A DNA stretch of 64,000 bases from Granulicella rosea (GTDB taxonomy: Bacteria > Acidobacteriota > Terriglobia > Terriglobales > Acidobacteriaceae): contig NZ_FZOU01000005.1 of NCBI RefSeq assembly GCF_900188085.1, forward strand, positions 1 through 64,000, written 5' to 3'. The notes below the pieces were generated by a model. It searched no databases. It saw nothing but the letters and a program-made list of their open reading frames with translations, and was not told where the DNA came from. Within the stretch, counting starts at the first letter, position 1, and each line of letters opens with the position of its first letter. Below, in pieces: positions 42,776 through 51,007 of the stretch. Position numbers and translations under genes: made by a program.

Positions 42776-43828
42776 TTAAGCCTTAAGGGTGCCCATGTCG
42801 ATGACGAAGCGGTACTTGACGTCGTTCTTCACAACGCGGTCGTAAGCGACGCCAAGCTGGTCGACGCCGACGAGTTCGATCTCGGAGACGATGTCGTGCT
42901 CGGCGCAGTAGTCGAGCATCTCCTGGGTCTCCTTCATGCCGCCGATGGATGAGCCCGCCAGCCGCCGGCGGTTGGTCACCAGGCTGAAGGCTTCGACCTC
43001 GATCGGCTTCTCCGGCAGTCCGACCGAGCAGAGCGTGCCGTCGATCTTCAGCAGGTTCATGTACAGGTTCATGTCGTGCGGGGCCGAGACGCAGTCCAGG
43101 ATGAAGTCGAACGTGCCCCTGTGCGCGTCGAATGCGCCGGGCTCCCTGGTCAGGATGACCTCGTCCGCGCCGAGCTTCTTCGCGTCCTCGGCCTTGGCGG
43201 CGGAGGTGGTGAAGAGGACGACGTGTGCGCCGAAAGAATGGGCAAACTTCAGCCCCATGTGGCCGAGTCCGCCGAGTCCGACGACGCCGACCTTCTGCCC
43301 CGGACCGACCTTCCAGTGCTTCAGCGGGCTGTAGGTGGTGATGCCGGCGCAGAGCAGCGGAGCGACGGCCGCCAGCTTCGGCTCCAGCTTTTTGCTGATG
43401 GTGTGGACGTAGCGCTCTTCGACGACGATGTTGTTCGCATAGCCGCCGAAGGTCAGCTCGCCGTCGTAGTCCTTCGCGTTGTACGTGCCGACGAAGCCCT
43501 TCTCGCAGTAGGCTTCCTCGTCCGCCCTGCAGTTGTTGCAGACCTTGCAGGAGTCGACCATGACGCCGACGCCGGCGAGGTCGCCGACCTTGAACTTCTT
43601 CACGTCCGAGCCGACTGCCGTGACGTAGCCGACGATCTCGTGGCCGGGCACCATCGGGTACATGGACTGGTTCCACTCGTTCTTCACCTGGTGAATATCC
43701 GAGTGACAGATGCCCGAGTAGGCGATCTCGACGACGACATCGGCGGGACCGGGATCGCGGCGCTCGAAGGCAAAGGGTTCAAGGGCGGAGGTGGCGCTCT
43801 GGGCGGCGAAGCCCTGGGACGGAATCAT
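42776..43828 (-). CDS. Zinc-dependent NAD(P) alcohol dehydrogenase (YahK/CAD type)
   Basis: 350 aa, cytoplasmic. Catalytic zinc ligands fit GICHSDIHQ, GHEIVGYV and the Cys in LLCAGITTYSPLKHW. The structural zinc loop is CKVCNNCRADEEAYC. The cofactor loop is GLGGLGHMGLKFA, followed by LFTTSAAKAEDAKKLGAD; the serine pair after the second strand favours NADPH, as in YahK/AdhC aldehyde reductases. Single gene convergent with the lactonase. Confidence 0.92.
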   Translation of the reverse strand: MIPSQGFAAQSATSALEPFAFERRDPGPADVVVEIAYSGICHSDIHQVKNEWNQSMYPMVPGHEIVGYVTAVGSDVKKFKVGDLAGVGVMVDSCKVCNNCRADEEAYCEKGFVGTYNAKDYDGELTFGGYANNIVVEERYVHTISKKLEPKLAAVAPLLCAGITTYSPLKHWKVGPGQKVGVVGLGGLGHMGLKFAHSFGAHVVLFTTSAAKAEDAKKLGADEVILTREPGAFDAHRGTFDFILDCVSAPHDMNLYMNLLKIDGTLCSVGLPEKPIEVEAFSLVTNRRRLAGSSIGGMKETQEMLDYCAEHDIVSEIELVGVDQLGVAYDRVVKNDVKYRFVIDMGTLKA

Positions 43829-43920
43829 GGTAAGGCTCCTGAAGCAATTTCTATAGGTCTACTCAAACGGTTATACAACGTCGAGGGCCGCGCAGGGATA
43901 ACAGCTTCCGCTCGGCTCGC

Positions 43921-44988
43921 CTAGACCCCGGCATGGAGCGAAAAATGCACGACAATCGTCGTCATGACCTCAACCGGTCTGCCGTTGATCTTGTACGGCG
44001 TGTAGCGCCACTCCCGCACCGCGATGAGCGCCGCAATCGCTAGATCGCCGTCGGGCACCTTCTCCAGGTGCAGTGAGCGCACATGACCGTCACGGCCGAT
44101 GATCGCCTTCATGACCACATCGCCCTGCACATGCCTTTGCACAGCGCTCTGGGGATAGGGCACCTCGGTCTTATTGAGGATCGTCCCGGCCACGGCGTCA
44201 GCACCCAGCGTTGCCGAGCTGAGGCGCAGATCTTCCAGGTCGTCTCCCGGATTGAAGTCGTCGGGAGTCATGGGCTTCGTTTCGAGCGCAACGATGCGCT
44301 CCTCCGCCACTTTGACCGACTTCTGCCGGATGCCGATCGTCGTGGCCAACACTTTGTTCTGGAAGTGTCCCTCGCCGTCGCGCAGAATGGTCTCCGAGCC
44401 CAACTGGTAGAAGGCTCGCAGAGAGTCTTTCCCTGCATCCAGACAGTAGGTAGGCAGCAGACCAAGCGGCAGCGGGTCTTCCCCTTTGATCGGCTGGTCG
44501 AGCATGATGCAGTCGAGCGGCACTTTGCCCAGGTTGGAGCGCTTCAGCGAGGGCGTCGACTGATCGATTTCATAGCGGATCGGCATGGGACGGACCGCCT
44601 GCGCGAGTAGCGTTTGTAGAACCGACGGAGGAGAATCGGTATCCCTGGTGCGGTAGAGATGTCCGTCCTGATCGACCTCCGTCGCCTTGTAGGAGGGCAG
44701 ATTGTAGACGACGCGGCGGGTGCCGAGCTTCAACCACCACTCTTCGATGGCGCCCTCTTCCGTGGGCTTACCCTTGCTGTCGAAGAGTTGCACGTTCAGC
44801 TTCATGTGCCAGGGCGAAAGTCCTTGTACTTCGAGCGTGGTGTTCGCTCTCGTGCGCATCAGGCGATCGGCAAGTTCGTTCGGCTTTTGCGCGGAGGCTG
44901 CATGGGCGACTAACAGGCTGAAAAATACAGCGGTGGTGGCAAAGATCCTGCGGCGATTCCGCATGGGGCGGTTCCAGGCAGCGTGCAT
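43921..44988 (-). CDS. Exported protein with C-terminal TonB domain (paralogue 1)
   Basis: 355 aa from ATG 44988 (AAAGGAG upstream). Signal peptide ends near HAASAQ. The last 90 residues form a TonB C-terminal fold (VPYPQSAVQRHVQGDVVMKAIIGRDGHV...AVREWRYTPYKINGRPVEVMTT). The middle (FDSKGKPTEEGAIEEWWLKLGTRRVVYN) recalls outer-membrane lipoprotein carrier-like sheets. It lacks the usual membrane anchor and Pro-rich spacer of energy-coupling TonB, so the role is probably not classical energy transduction. Next to a paralogue in tandem. Confidence 0.78.
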   Translation of the reverse strand: MHAAWNRPMRNRRRIFATTAVFFSLLVAHAASAQKPNELADRLMRTRANTTLEVQGLSPWHMKLNVQLFDSKGKPTEEGAIEEWWLKLGTRRVVYNLPSYKATEVDQDGHLYRTRDTDSPPSVLQTLLAQAVRPMPIRYEIDQSTPSLKRSNLGKVPLDCIMLDQPIKGEDPLPLGLLPTYCLDAGKDSLRAFYQLGSETILRDGEGHFQNKVLATTIGIRQKSVKVAEERIVALETKPMTPDDFNPGDDLEDLRLSSATLGADAVAGTILNKTEVPYPQSAVQRHVQGDVVMKAIIGRDGHVRSLHLEKVPDGDLAIAALIAVREWRYTPYKINGRPVEVMTTIVVHFSLHAGV

Positions 44989-45063
44989 CTCAAGAGCTCC
45001 TTTTTGGTGGCAACCCATGATAATGCAGGAGGTTGAGGAGATCGCGCCGCTACGATCGGCTGG

Positions 45064-46152
45064 CTAGTGAGCAACAAAGTTTACGAATACATTTGTCATC
45101 ACCTCAACCGGCTGCCCGTCGAGGAGATAAGGCCTGTAGCGCCACTGCTTCACGGCAGTAATCGCGGCCTGCGAGAAACCTGCACTCGGGGAGGAAGCCG
45201 CCTCGGCGTCTGCGACGGCGCCATCTCGCGAGATGATCGCGGAGACGATGACGGTCCCGGACGCACGCTTGACTCTCTCGATCTCCGGATAAACCGGCGG
45301 AACCTTGCTGATGACCATGCCCTCAGCCACTCCGGCTGGTACATCTTCGATGGACGGAGTATGAAGAGCACTTGTTTGAGGGATGAAATCGGAATCCACT
45401 GGATCCCATGGAGCCATACTGTCGATCTCCAACTTCGCGCGGACTGTCTTTTCCTCGGTGATTGAGATTCGATGGGCTACCGACTTGTCTCCGAAAGGCT
45501 CAAGTCCGTTATAGGTAATTGTCTTGTCCGGAGGAGCCTTTGCCAATCGCAGGGTTGAATCTTCGAGGGTCAGGCAGTAGGCGTGTGCTCCACCTGCCGG
45601 AGTTGGATCGCGAAGAACCTTGCCGCCTACGACCATAGGCTGGGGAGTAGCGATGATGCATCCTGCCGGTAAGCCGCCCAAAGTTGTGGGCTTGTATTCC
45701 AACGCGATCTTTGGCTGGCTGGGAAGATGTGGCACGGGGTTCAAAAGAGCATCGAGCAGATATCTCTCGGATAGCGAGGAGCGAAAAGGCTCTGAGCTGG
45801 TGAAGCTCCCATGCGCCTTGATCAGGGTCTGCGTAAGACCTCGATAGGTGACGATCCGCTTCACTCTTTCATGACCATCCCACCAGATTGCTAACTCTCC
45901 AGACCCATCCGGCTTACCATTCTTGTCGAAAGTTTCAAAGGTCGCATGAAGATGAAAGGCGCCGGTGGATGGCGATTCAAGTTTCGTCTTATCTCTTGCT
46001 GTGTCCAGCAATTTTTTCAGCTCGGTTGCATCAGAAGGCGGTGGGACAGGCGCAGCCCGTCCCACCGCAAAGAGAGCGCTTCCAGCGAGAACGATACCGA
46101 TGTAAATAGCGTGCCGACTGCATGACGCTCGATTCAACCTGAAGATGCTCAT
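45064..46152 (-). CDS. Exported protein with C-terminal TonB domain (paralogue 2)
   Basis: 362 aa. Same plan as its downstream neighbour: signal peptide (about 1-33), middle with FDKNGKPDGSGELAIWWDGHERVKRIVTY, and a TonB-type C-terminus (PPVYPEIERVKRASGTVIVSAIISRDGAV...QWRYRPYLLDGQPVEVMTN). The shared layout indicates a tandem duplication followed by divergence. No Pro-rich spacer. apt begins beyond its 5' end on the same strand. Confidence 0.78.
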   Translation of the reverse strand: MSIFRLNRASCSRHAIYIGIVLAGSALFAVGRAAPVPPPSDATELKKLLDTARDKTKLESPSTGAFHLHATFETFDKNGKPDGSGELAIWWDGHERVKRIVTYRGLTQTLIKAHGSFTSSEPFRSSLSERYLLDALLNPVPHLPSQPKIALEYKPTTLGGLPAGCIIATPQPMVVGGKVLRDPTPAGGAHAYCLTLEDSTLRLAKAPPDKTITYNGLEPFGDKSVAHRISITEEKTVRAKLEIDSMAPWDPVDSDFIPQTSALHTPSIEDVPAGVAEGMVISKVPPVYPEIERVKRASGTVIVSAIISRDGAVADAEAASSPSAGFSQAAITAVKQWRYRPYLLDGQPVEVMTNVFVNFVAH

Positions 46153-46165
46153 CTCGCTGCGTCCT

Positions 46166-46702
46166 CTACTCGTCGTAGTGCAGCAGGCTGAGGACGTCGT
46201 ACTCCTGGAACTTGGCGCGGCCCTTCAGGAAGTCGAGTTCGATGGCGAAGCCGATGCCGGCGATCTCGCCGCCGAGCTGGCGTACTAGCTTTACTGTCGC
46301 CTGCATGGTGCCGCCGGTGGCGAGCAGGTCGTCGACGATCACCACGCGCTGGCCGGGCTGGATCGCATCCAGGTGGATTTCCAGAGAATCCGTGCCGTAT
46401 TCGAGGTCGTAGCTGACCTTGGCCGTCGCGGCGGGCAGCTTCTTCGGCTTGCGCACGGGCACGAAGCCGGCGTTCAACCGGTAGGCCAGCGCGGGTCCGA
46501 AGATGAAGCCGCGCGCCTCGATGCCGAGGACCAGGTCGATGTCCTTGTCGATGTAGTAGGCGGCGAAGGCGTCGATCAACTGCGCCATGCCGACCTTGTC
46601 CTTCAACAGGGTGGTGATGTCGTAAAACAGGATTCCCGGCTTGGGGAAGTCGGGTACGGTGCGGACGAGTTCTTTCAACGGTTCACAGTTCACAATGCTC
46701 AT
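46166..46702 (-). CDS. apt: Adenine phosphoribosyltransferase
   Basis: Converts adenine and PRPP to AMP. 178 aa from ATG 46702. The PRPP motif is [31 protein letters not shown] and [18 protein letters not shown] are Apt-specific. It begins 7 bp after the acylphosphatase stop, so the pair is probably co-transcribed. Adenine from MtnP (14.7 kb) is one likely source of substrate. Confidence 0.95.
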   Translation of the reverse strand: MSIVNCEPLKELVRTVPDFPKPGILFYDITTLLKDKVGMAQLIDAFAAYYIDKDIDLVLGIEARGFIFGPALAYRLNAGFVPVRKPKKLPAATAKVSYDLEYGTDSLEIHLDAIQPGQRVVIVDDLLATGGTMQATVKLVRQLGGEIAGIGFAIELDFLKGRAKFQEYDVLSLLHYDE

Positions 46703-46709
46703 AATTGCT

Positions 46710-46991
46710 TTACCAGGCTCCTTCAATCTCAAATGGTCCGAGCGTTGCGGCTTCGCTCTCGACCAGCTCCTGCTCCTGGATGGCGTCGACGCGGCTGCCG
46801 CGCGAGCCCTTCCGGAGCGATTCTTTCAGTTCGGCGATCTCATCCGGTTCGCCGGCGGCGACGAGTTCCACCTCGCCCGTGTCGAGATTGCGCACCCAGC
46901 CGCGCAGGCCGATCTCGGCCGCCTCGCGGTGAACGAACCACCGGAACCCGACGCCCTGCACGCGGCCTTTGACGAGGAAATGGACGACCAT
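46710..46991 (-). CDS. acyP: Acylphosphatase
   Basis: 93 aa from ATG 46991. The signature [16 protein letters not shown] holds the catalytic Arg, and [17 protein letters not shown] holds the Asn. Hydrolyses acyl phosphates in the cytoplasm. The frame is open upstream to 47192, but only the part from 46991 matches the family. Confidence 0.92.
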   Translation of the reverse strand: MVVHFLVKGRVQGVGFRWFVHREAAEIGLRGWVRNLDTGEVELVAAGEPDEIAELKESLRKGSRGSRVDAIQEQELVESEAATLGPFEIEGAW

Positions 46992-47209
46992 TGCCCCAGT
47001 GTCGCACCCCCGACCGGGCGACGCAACCGGAGTCCCCATCGGGCAACCCAGCGAAAGCGGTGACCGTCTGAATAGCCAGACAAAATGACTACAGCGGAGC
47101 ACGACCAGCTGTGATCGACCCAGCGAGGATGCTGCGCACGTTTCTGGCTGATGACTCCCCGAGCACCCCGGCAGAATGCAGATCCTCCTCAACTTTTGGA
47201 GGCAAGACC

Positions 47210-47821
47210 ATGAACTTTTCGTTCTCCCCCAAGTGCGTTTTTGCGCTTGCAGCAGCTCTGTGCGCCACGACCGCCGTTCAGGCCCAGGTTTATAAGCTCC
47301 ACAATGCCGACGTGGCGGTGGGCGCGACCGGCGTCTTCACCACTACGCTCTCCAGCCAGGGTACGAACAGCGAGGGCTCGACCGACACGACGGGCTTTCT
47401 CTTCACACTGCGCGACCATCCGGTGTCGTGGGCGGGCGTGGAGGTGAACTACGGCTATGCGAAGTTCACGGAGCGCTTCGTTTACACCCCAGCCCGGACC
47501 AGCTACTCCTATGTGCGGACCGACATGCATGAGGCGACGGGCGCGTACCTGATCCATCCTCACTTCCGCCATCTGCAGCCGTTCATCGGTCTCGGCGGCG
47601 GTGCCATCGACTTTCAGCCGCTCGACAAGGGCTTCCACCAGTGGCGCGGAACCGGTCTGGTCGAGTTGGGCCTGGACATTCCGGCCGCGAAGCACATGGG
47701 CTTCCGGCTGCAGGCGCGCAGCCTGCAGTACCGCGCGCCGAACTTCGGTACGCCGCAGGTCTCGTCGCAGCGCTGGGTCATTACGGATGAACCGTCGGCA
47801 AGCGTCTACGTGCGGTTCTAA
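47210..47821 (+). CDS. Predicted small outer-membrane beta-barrel protein
   Basis: 203 aa from ATG 47210 (TTGGAGG upstream). Signal peptide ends at VQAQ. Eight or so amphipathic strands (VAVGATGVFTTTLSS, VEVNYGYAKFTERFVY, LQPFIGLGGGAIDF, MGFRLQARSLQYRAP) and a C-terminal Phe (SASVYVRF) suggest an OmpA/OmpW-like small barrel. Specific family not recognised. Confidence 0.72.
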   Translation: MNFSFSPKCVFALAAALCATTAVQAQVYKLHNADVAVGATGVFTTTLSSQGTNSEGSTDTTGFLFTLRDHPVSWAGVEVNYGYAKFTERFVYTPARTSYSYVRTDMHEATGAYLIHPHFRHLQPFIGLGGGAIDFQPLDKGFHQWRGTGLVELGLDIPAAKHMGFRLQARSLQYRAPNFGTPQVSSQRWVITDEPSASVYVRF

Positions 47822-47833
47822 GTCGGAGCATGA

Positions 47834-47868
47834 AAAAGCGGCAGAGCTGAGGAGCTCTGCCGCTTTTC
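47834..47868 (+). terminator. Rho-independent terminator
   Basis: AAAAGCGGCAGAGCT - GAGG - AGCTCTGCCGCTTTT, a 15-bp stem 13 bp after the barrel gene; it may also serve the converging efp transcript. Confidence 0.9.
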
Positions 47869-47897
47869 TGTGGCCGAAAGACTACGTGGCCGAAAGA

Positions 47898-48455
47898 CTA
47901 CGCGCGGCTCATGTAGGCGCCTTCCGCCGTATCCACGCGAATCTTCTCGCCTTCGTTGATGAACGGCGGAACCTGCACGACGAGGCCGGTCTCGGTCTTG
48001 GCGGGTTTGGTGACGGAGGACGCCGTCGCCGACTTGATGCCCGGCTCGGTCTCCATCACGGTCATGATGACCGCCGTGGGCAGCTCGATGCCGACGGCCT
48101 TGCCATCGTGGAAGCTGACCGCGATGTTCAGGTTCGGGGTCAGGTAGTCGACCGCGTCGCCCAGGATGTCGCGCTTCAGCATGGTCTGCTCGTAGGCCTC
48201 GTCCATAAAGTAGTAGTCGTCGCCGTCGTTGTAGAGGAACTCCATCTTCACCTCGTCCACGTAGACGCGGTCGATGGGGTCGGGCGAGCGGAAGCGCTCG
48301 GTAAAGCTGGCGCCGGTGCGGACGTTGCGCAGCTTGGCCTGGATGAACGCGCGCAGGTTGCCCGGTGTGCGGTGCTCGACCGAAAACACGAGGTGAAGAT
48401 CGTCCTTGTACTTGATGATCATGCCCGGACGCATCTGCGTGGCTGGAATCGACAT
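47898..48455 (-). CDS. efp: Elongation factor P
   Basis: Relieves ribosome stalling at polyproline. 185 aa, three-domain KOW/OB layout: IPATQMRPGMIIKYKDDLHLV, then NVRTGASFTERF, VDYLTPNLNIAVSFHDGKAVGIELP and GLVVQVPPFINEGEKIRVDT. The loop that reaches the P-site tRNA reads HRTPGNLRAF, so the tip residue (Lys34 in E. coli) is Asn33 here, a residue that cannot take lysine- or arginine-type modifications. Confidence 0.95.
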   Translation of the reverse strand: MSIPATQMRPGMIIKYKDDLHLVFSVEHRTPGNLRAFIQAKLRNVRTGASFTERFRSPDPIDRVYVDEVKMEFLYNDGDDYYFMDEAYEQTMLKRDILGDAVDYLTPNLNIAVSFHDGKAVGIELPTAVIMTVMETEPGIKSATASSVTKPAKTETGLVVQVPPFINEGEKIRVDTAEGAYMSRA

Positions 48456-48631
48456 AGAAAACCCTCTGATCCTGAAAGCTGAAATTTGGTTGAGTGGGGT
48501 GGTCCCGGTAGCGCTGGCGGAAAACCAGTCGCTTCAACCCTTCGATTGTACCGCTTCGCGCCGGATTGCAGCACAGTATCCTCCCGCGACCAACGGGAGC
48601 GCCACGCGAAGCCCAGGACGGCACGAAGTGC

Positions 48632-49219
48632 CTACATCTTGAGGAAGTTTTCGATCATCCGGCGGCCGTTCGAGGTGAGCACGCTCTCGGGGTGGAACTG
48701 CACGCCTTCGATGGGCAGCTCGCGATGGCGCAGCGCCATGATGGTCGAGCCGTCCTCGGTGCGCGCGGAGATCTCCAGCTCCTCCGGGACGTCTTTGTCC
48801 TCGACGATCAGCGAGTGGTAGCGCGTGCAGGTCATGGTCGAGGGGATGCCCTCGAAGATCGTCCTGCCGTCGTGCGCGACCTCGCTCGTCTTGCCGTGCA
48901 TCAGCTTCGGCGCGCGGATGACGTTGCCGCCAAAGGCCGCGCCGATGGCCTGGTGGCCCAGGCAGACGCCGAGAATCGGCACGCGCCGTCCGCCGGCCTG
49001 CTGCAGCGCGGCGAAGTGCTTGATGAGGTCGATCGTGATGCCGGCGTCCTGCGGGGTGCAGGGGCCGGGCGAGATGAGAATGCGGTCCGGGTTCAGCGCC
49101 TCGACCTCGGCCGGCGTCAGCTCGTCGTTGCGCTTGATGACCATCTCCGCGCCCAGCTCGCCCATGTATTGCACCAGGTTGTAGGTGAAGGAGTCGTAGT
49201 TGTCGAGGACGAAGACCAT
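48632..49219 (-). CDS. trpG: Anthranilate/aminodeoxychorismate synthase glutamine amidotransferase subunit
   Basis: 195 aa from the native ATG 49219. Class I glutamine amidotransferase: DNYDSFTYNL, ISPGPCTPQDAG, nucleophile Cys86 in GVCLGHQ, and His/Glu in GVQFHPES. It pairs with TrpE encoded at 60.4-61.9 kb, and may also serve PabB. An integrative element is inserted exactly at its start: the first 21 bp of the gene form the attachment core. The element provides an in-frame ATG at 49231 with GAGGG 6 nt upstream (49238-49242), giving MIEC plus the native MVFVLDNYDS. The native leader is now 7 kb away at 56274. Confidence 0.94.
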   Translation of the reverse strand: MVFVLDNYDSFTYNLVQYMGELGAEMVIKRNDELTPAEVEALNPDRILISPGPCTPQDAGITIDLIKHFAALQQAGGRRVPILGVCLGHQAIGAAFGGNVIRAPKLMHGKTSEVAHDGRTIFEGIPSTMTCTRYHSLIVEDKDVPEELEISARTEDGSTIMALRHRELPIEGVQFHPESVLTSNGRRMIENFLKM

Positions 49220-49220
49220 G
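49200..49220. repeat. attL core of the integrative element
   Basis: TTGTCGAGGACGAAGACCAT plus a final G. Chromosome (trpG) lies to the left, element to the right. The same 21 bp recur at 52727 and 56254, each 3,527 bp on. The core covers the trpG start codon and its next six codons. Confidence 0.95.
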
Positions 49221-49244
49221 CACTCGATCATACCGAACCCTCGC

Positions 49245-49250
49245 TAGAAT
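49245..49250 (+). promoter_or_regulatory. Possible -10 box for the integrase operon
   Basis: TAGAAT, 45 bp before the integrase ATG; no good -35 is seen. The same DNA on the other strand is the new trpG leader, so the two transcripts would diverge here. Confidence 0.3.
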
Positions 49251-49272
49251 CGGCTATTCCCGCCTCCTCAGA

Positions 49273-49292
49273 GGTGTCCAACGAGGTGTCCA
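49273..49292. promoter_or_regulatory. Arm-type integrase-binding repeats, left end (copy 1)
   Basis: GGTGTCCA at 49273-49280 and 49285-49292 as direct repeats 12 bp apart, 53 bp from the core. Three more copies lie at the right end. They also overlap the integrase 5' region. Confidence 0.7.
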
Positions 49293-49294
49293 CG

Positions 49295-50268
49295 ATGTAC
49301 CAGAAGGGCAATACATACTACGCAGACTGGCGCGACCGCAAGGGCGTGAGAAAAAGGAAAGCCTTCACCGATGAGAATCAAGCCCAAGCCTACGAGGATC
49401 ATCAGAAGGGTGTTGCCCGCCCAAAAACCCGGCGGGAGGGGCTACAGTCGCCGAAGCCCTCACCCGCTTCACGCACGGCAAACGCCCGCGTCACTCCGCC
49501 GACGTCGCCGACATGCTTGTCAGGATCGCCGGCCAACTCCCGGCAAAAAGCATCGGGCCGACCCAAACGAACCTCCTCAATCGCTGGATCGACCGGTACC
49601 CCAGCGCCTTCACGCGCCACCACAAAGCCATTGCCGCAAAGACAGTCCTCCGTCACCTCGTCGAGTCGTGGGGTTCCAAAAAAGAGCTGATCGGCCAAAT
49701 CAACAAGCCATCGAAACCGCGCCCGCGAAACGTAACCGCGACACCAGCAGAGAGGGCGGCTATCTTGCAGCACGCGCGGCCACACATGCGCTGCTGGCTG
49801 CTGTTGTGCTCGGACCTTGCAATCCGGTCCGGCACGGCTATCGCGCTAACACCATCGTGCTACGACAAGGACGCAGGTGTGCTGCGGTTCCGAAGCAAGT
49901 ACGAGTCAACCGTCGCACTGCCGGTAACGGCGGAACTCGCGGCGCTGCTCAACAAATGCGACGACCCGTGCCGCCCGTTTATAGCCCAACTAAGCGGGCG
50001 GCGGTCAACCTATGGCTCGCTCAGTGTGCAGTTCAGGAAGCTGCGGAAGTTGGCTGGGGTGACGCGGCAAATCACGCCGCACGATCTGCGCAGGACGACG
50101 GCGCGGAACGTGTACCAGATAACGAAAGATTTGCGCATCGTCCAAGCCCTGCTCGGGCACGCCGACCTGGCTCACACCGCTTGGTACCTGCAGGACGACA
50201 TGACACCCGTGCTCTCGTCAACCCTGGAACTCGCCAAGCTCAACCCCACGACGGAGGTGATTCAATGA
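49295..50268 (+). CDS. Tyrosine recombinase/integrase read in two frames (candidate -1 frameshift), copy 1
   Basis: Frame one starts at ATG 49295: MYQKGNTYYADWRDRKGVRK..., an arm-binding N-terminal domain. At 49420-49426 the heptamer C CCA AAA allows a -1 slip (CCC AAA), after which the frame ...NPAGGATVAEALTRF continues to the stop at 50268, giving a 324-aa protein. The catalytic domain is complete: R178 (LAIRSGTAIAL), K202, H263 and R266 (PHDLRRTTA), H289 (LLGHADL), Y298 (TAWYLQ). Unshifted translation ends at 49690 (131 aa); ATG 49513 could start a 251-aa form. A homopolymer miscall of one A is the alternative. Expected to integrate and excise the element at the trpG core. Confidence 0.85.
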
Positions 50269-50702
50269 CAACCCTGCTCCGCGAGGACTATTCCGATTCG
50301 GTGCTGGGCTGGATTCAGTTCGCAACCGACGCGGCCAAAGAGGCTGAGCAAGCCTCAACGGAGGCCGGCGAAAAGCCGCGCGGCTCGATAGGCCGGCAGG
50401 CCTTCAACGCGGCCACACGTGCCAGGGCGTTCGACGAGGGTCTGTACAGGACCCTGCGGGCCATAGAGGAACAAGTCGGCCCGCTCGAGCGCGCCGGGGG
50501 AAAGGTTGGCCCCAACCCGGCAGTGCGTGACGCCTTCATTGCCTGCCTGCCTCCACTCACCACCCGGCAACGGGTCAAAGCCTTCATCGCCTGCATCGTC
50601 CACGGCCAACTCCATGGCTACCTCGAAGGGGCGGAGGTCAAGTCTCTGCTCTACGCTGCCCAACTGGCCCTATCGGCCCATCACAGAAAGGAAGCCCGTT
50701 GA
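50265..50702 (+). CDS. Element ORF2, unknown helical protein, copy 1
   Basis: 145 aa. Its ATG overlaps the integrase stop (ATGA). Predicted mostly helical and soluble: SVLGWIQFATDAAKEAEQAS, FDEGLYRTLRAIEEQVGPLE, VKSLLYAAQLALSAHHRKEA. No recognised motif. Overlap with the integrase and with ORF3 indicates a translationally coupled operon. Confidence 0.7.
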   Translation: MTTLLREDYSDSVLGWIQFATDAAKEAEQASTEAGEKPRGSIGRQAFNAATRARAFDEGLYRTLRAIEEQVGPLERAGGKVGPNPAVRDAFIACLPPLTTRQRVKAFIACIVHGQLHGYLEGAEVKSLLYAAQLALSAHHRKEAR

Positions 50703-51007
50703 ACCTAACTCAGTCCCTTACCCTCGGCTTCGTGCCTGCCTGCCGCTTCTGCGTCCTGGAAGTGGAAACCACCGTCGCCCAAGCTATCCGTGAGCCTGGC
50801 GTCCGCGCGATCAGCATCCGCGCGGAGAATCGCTGCCAGCACGAAACCGCGAAGGATTTGACGGCCCGGCTTCAGTCCAGCAAGGTTACGTCGATGCCAA
50901 AACCCGCGCCGGACGCGGCTACTGCCGCATCCGAACCCGCACCCCACCCCCCTACCCAGCCCGCATTGCCTGGCGTGGCATCGCCGCTCAACGGGCTGGA
51001 TGGATGA
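50699..51007 (+). CDS. Element ORF3, small protein with CxxC, copy 1
   Basis: 102 aa from TTG 50699, which overlaps the ORF2 stop (TTGA) and has AAGGAAG upstream. The first 65 residues look globular (PACRFCVLEVETTVAQAIRE, ISIRAENRCQHETAKDL) with a CRFC pair. The rest is Pro/Ala-rich. In the -1 frame the DNA after about 50880 reads GYVDAKTRAGRGYCRIRTRT and leads straight into ORF4, so the C-terminus may be a frameshift artefact or a real alternative. Confidence 0.5.
   Translation: MNLTQSLTLGFVPACRFCVLEVETTVAQAIREPGVRAISIRAENRCQHETAKDLTARLQSSKVTSMPKPAPDAATAASEPAPHPPTQPALPGVASPLNGLDG

Noticed and set aside
48632..49219. trpG as pabA only
   Set aside because: The amidotransferase subunits cannot be told apart by motif; a TrpE with feedback motifs lies 11 kb away, so trpG is preferred, with dual use possible.
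49371..50264. Plus-strand open frame running through the integrase region up to ORF2
   Set aside because: The part before 50265 is an Arg/Pro-rich shadow of the integrase; only ORF2 from ATG 50265 looks coding.
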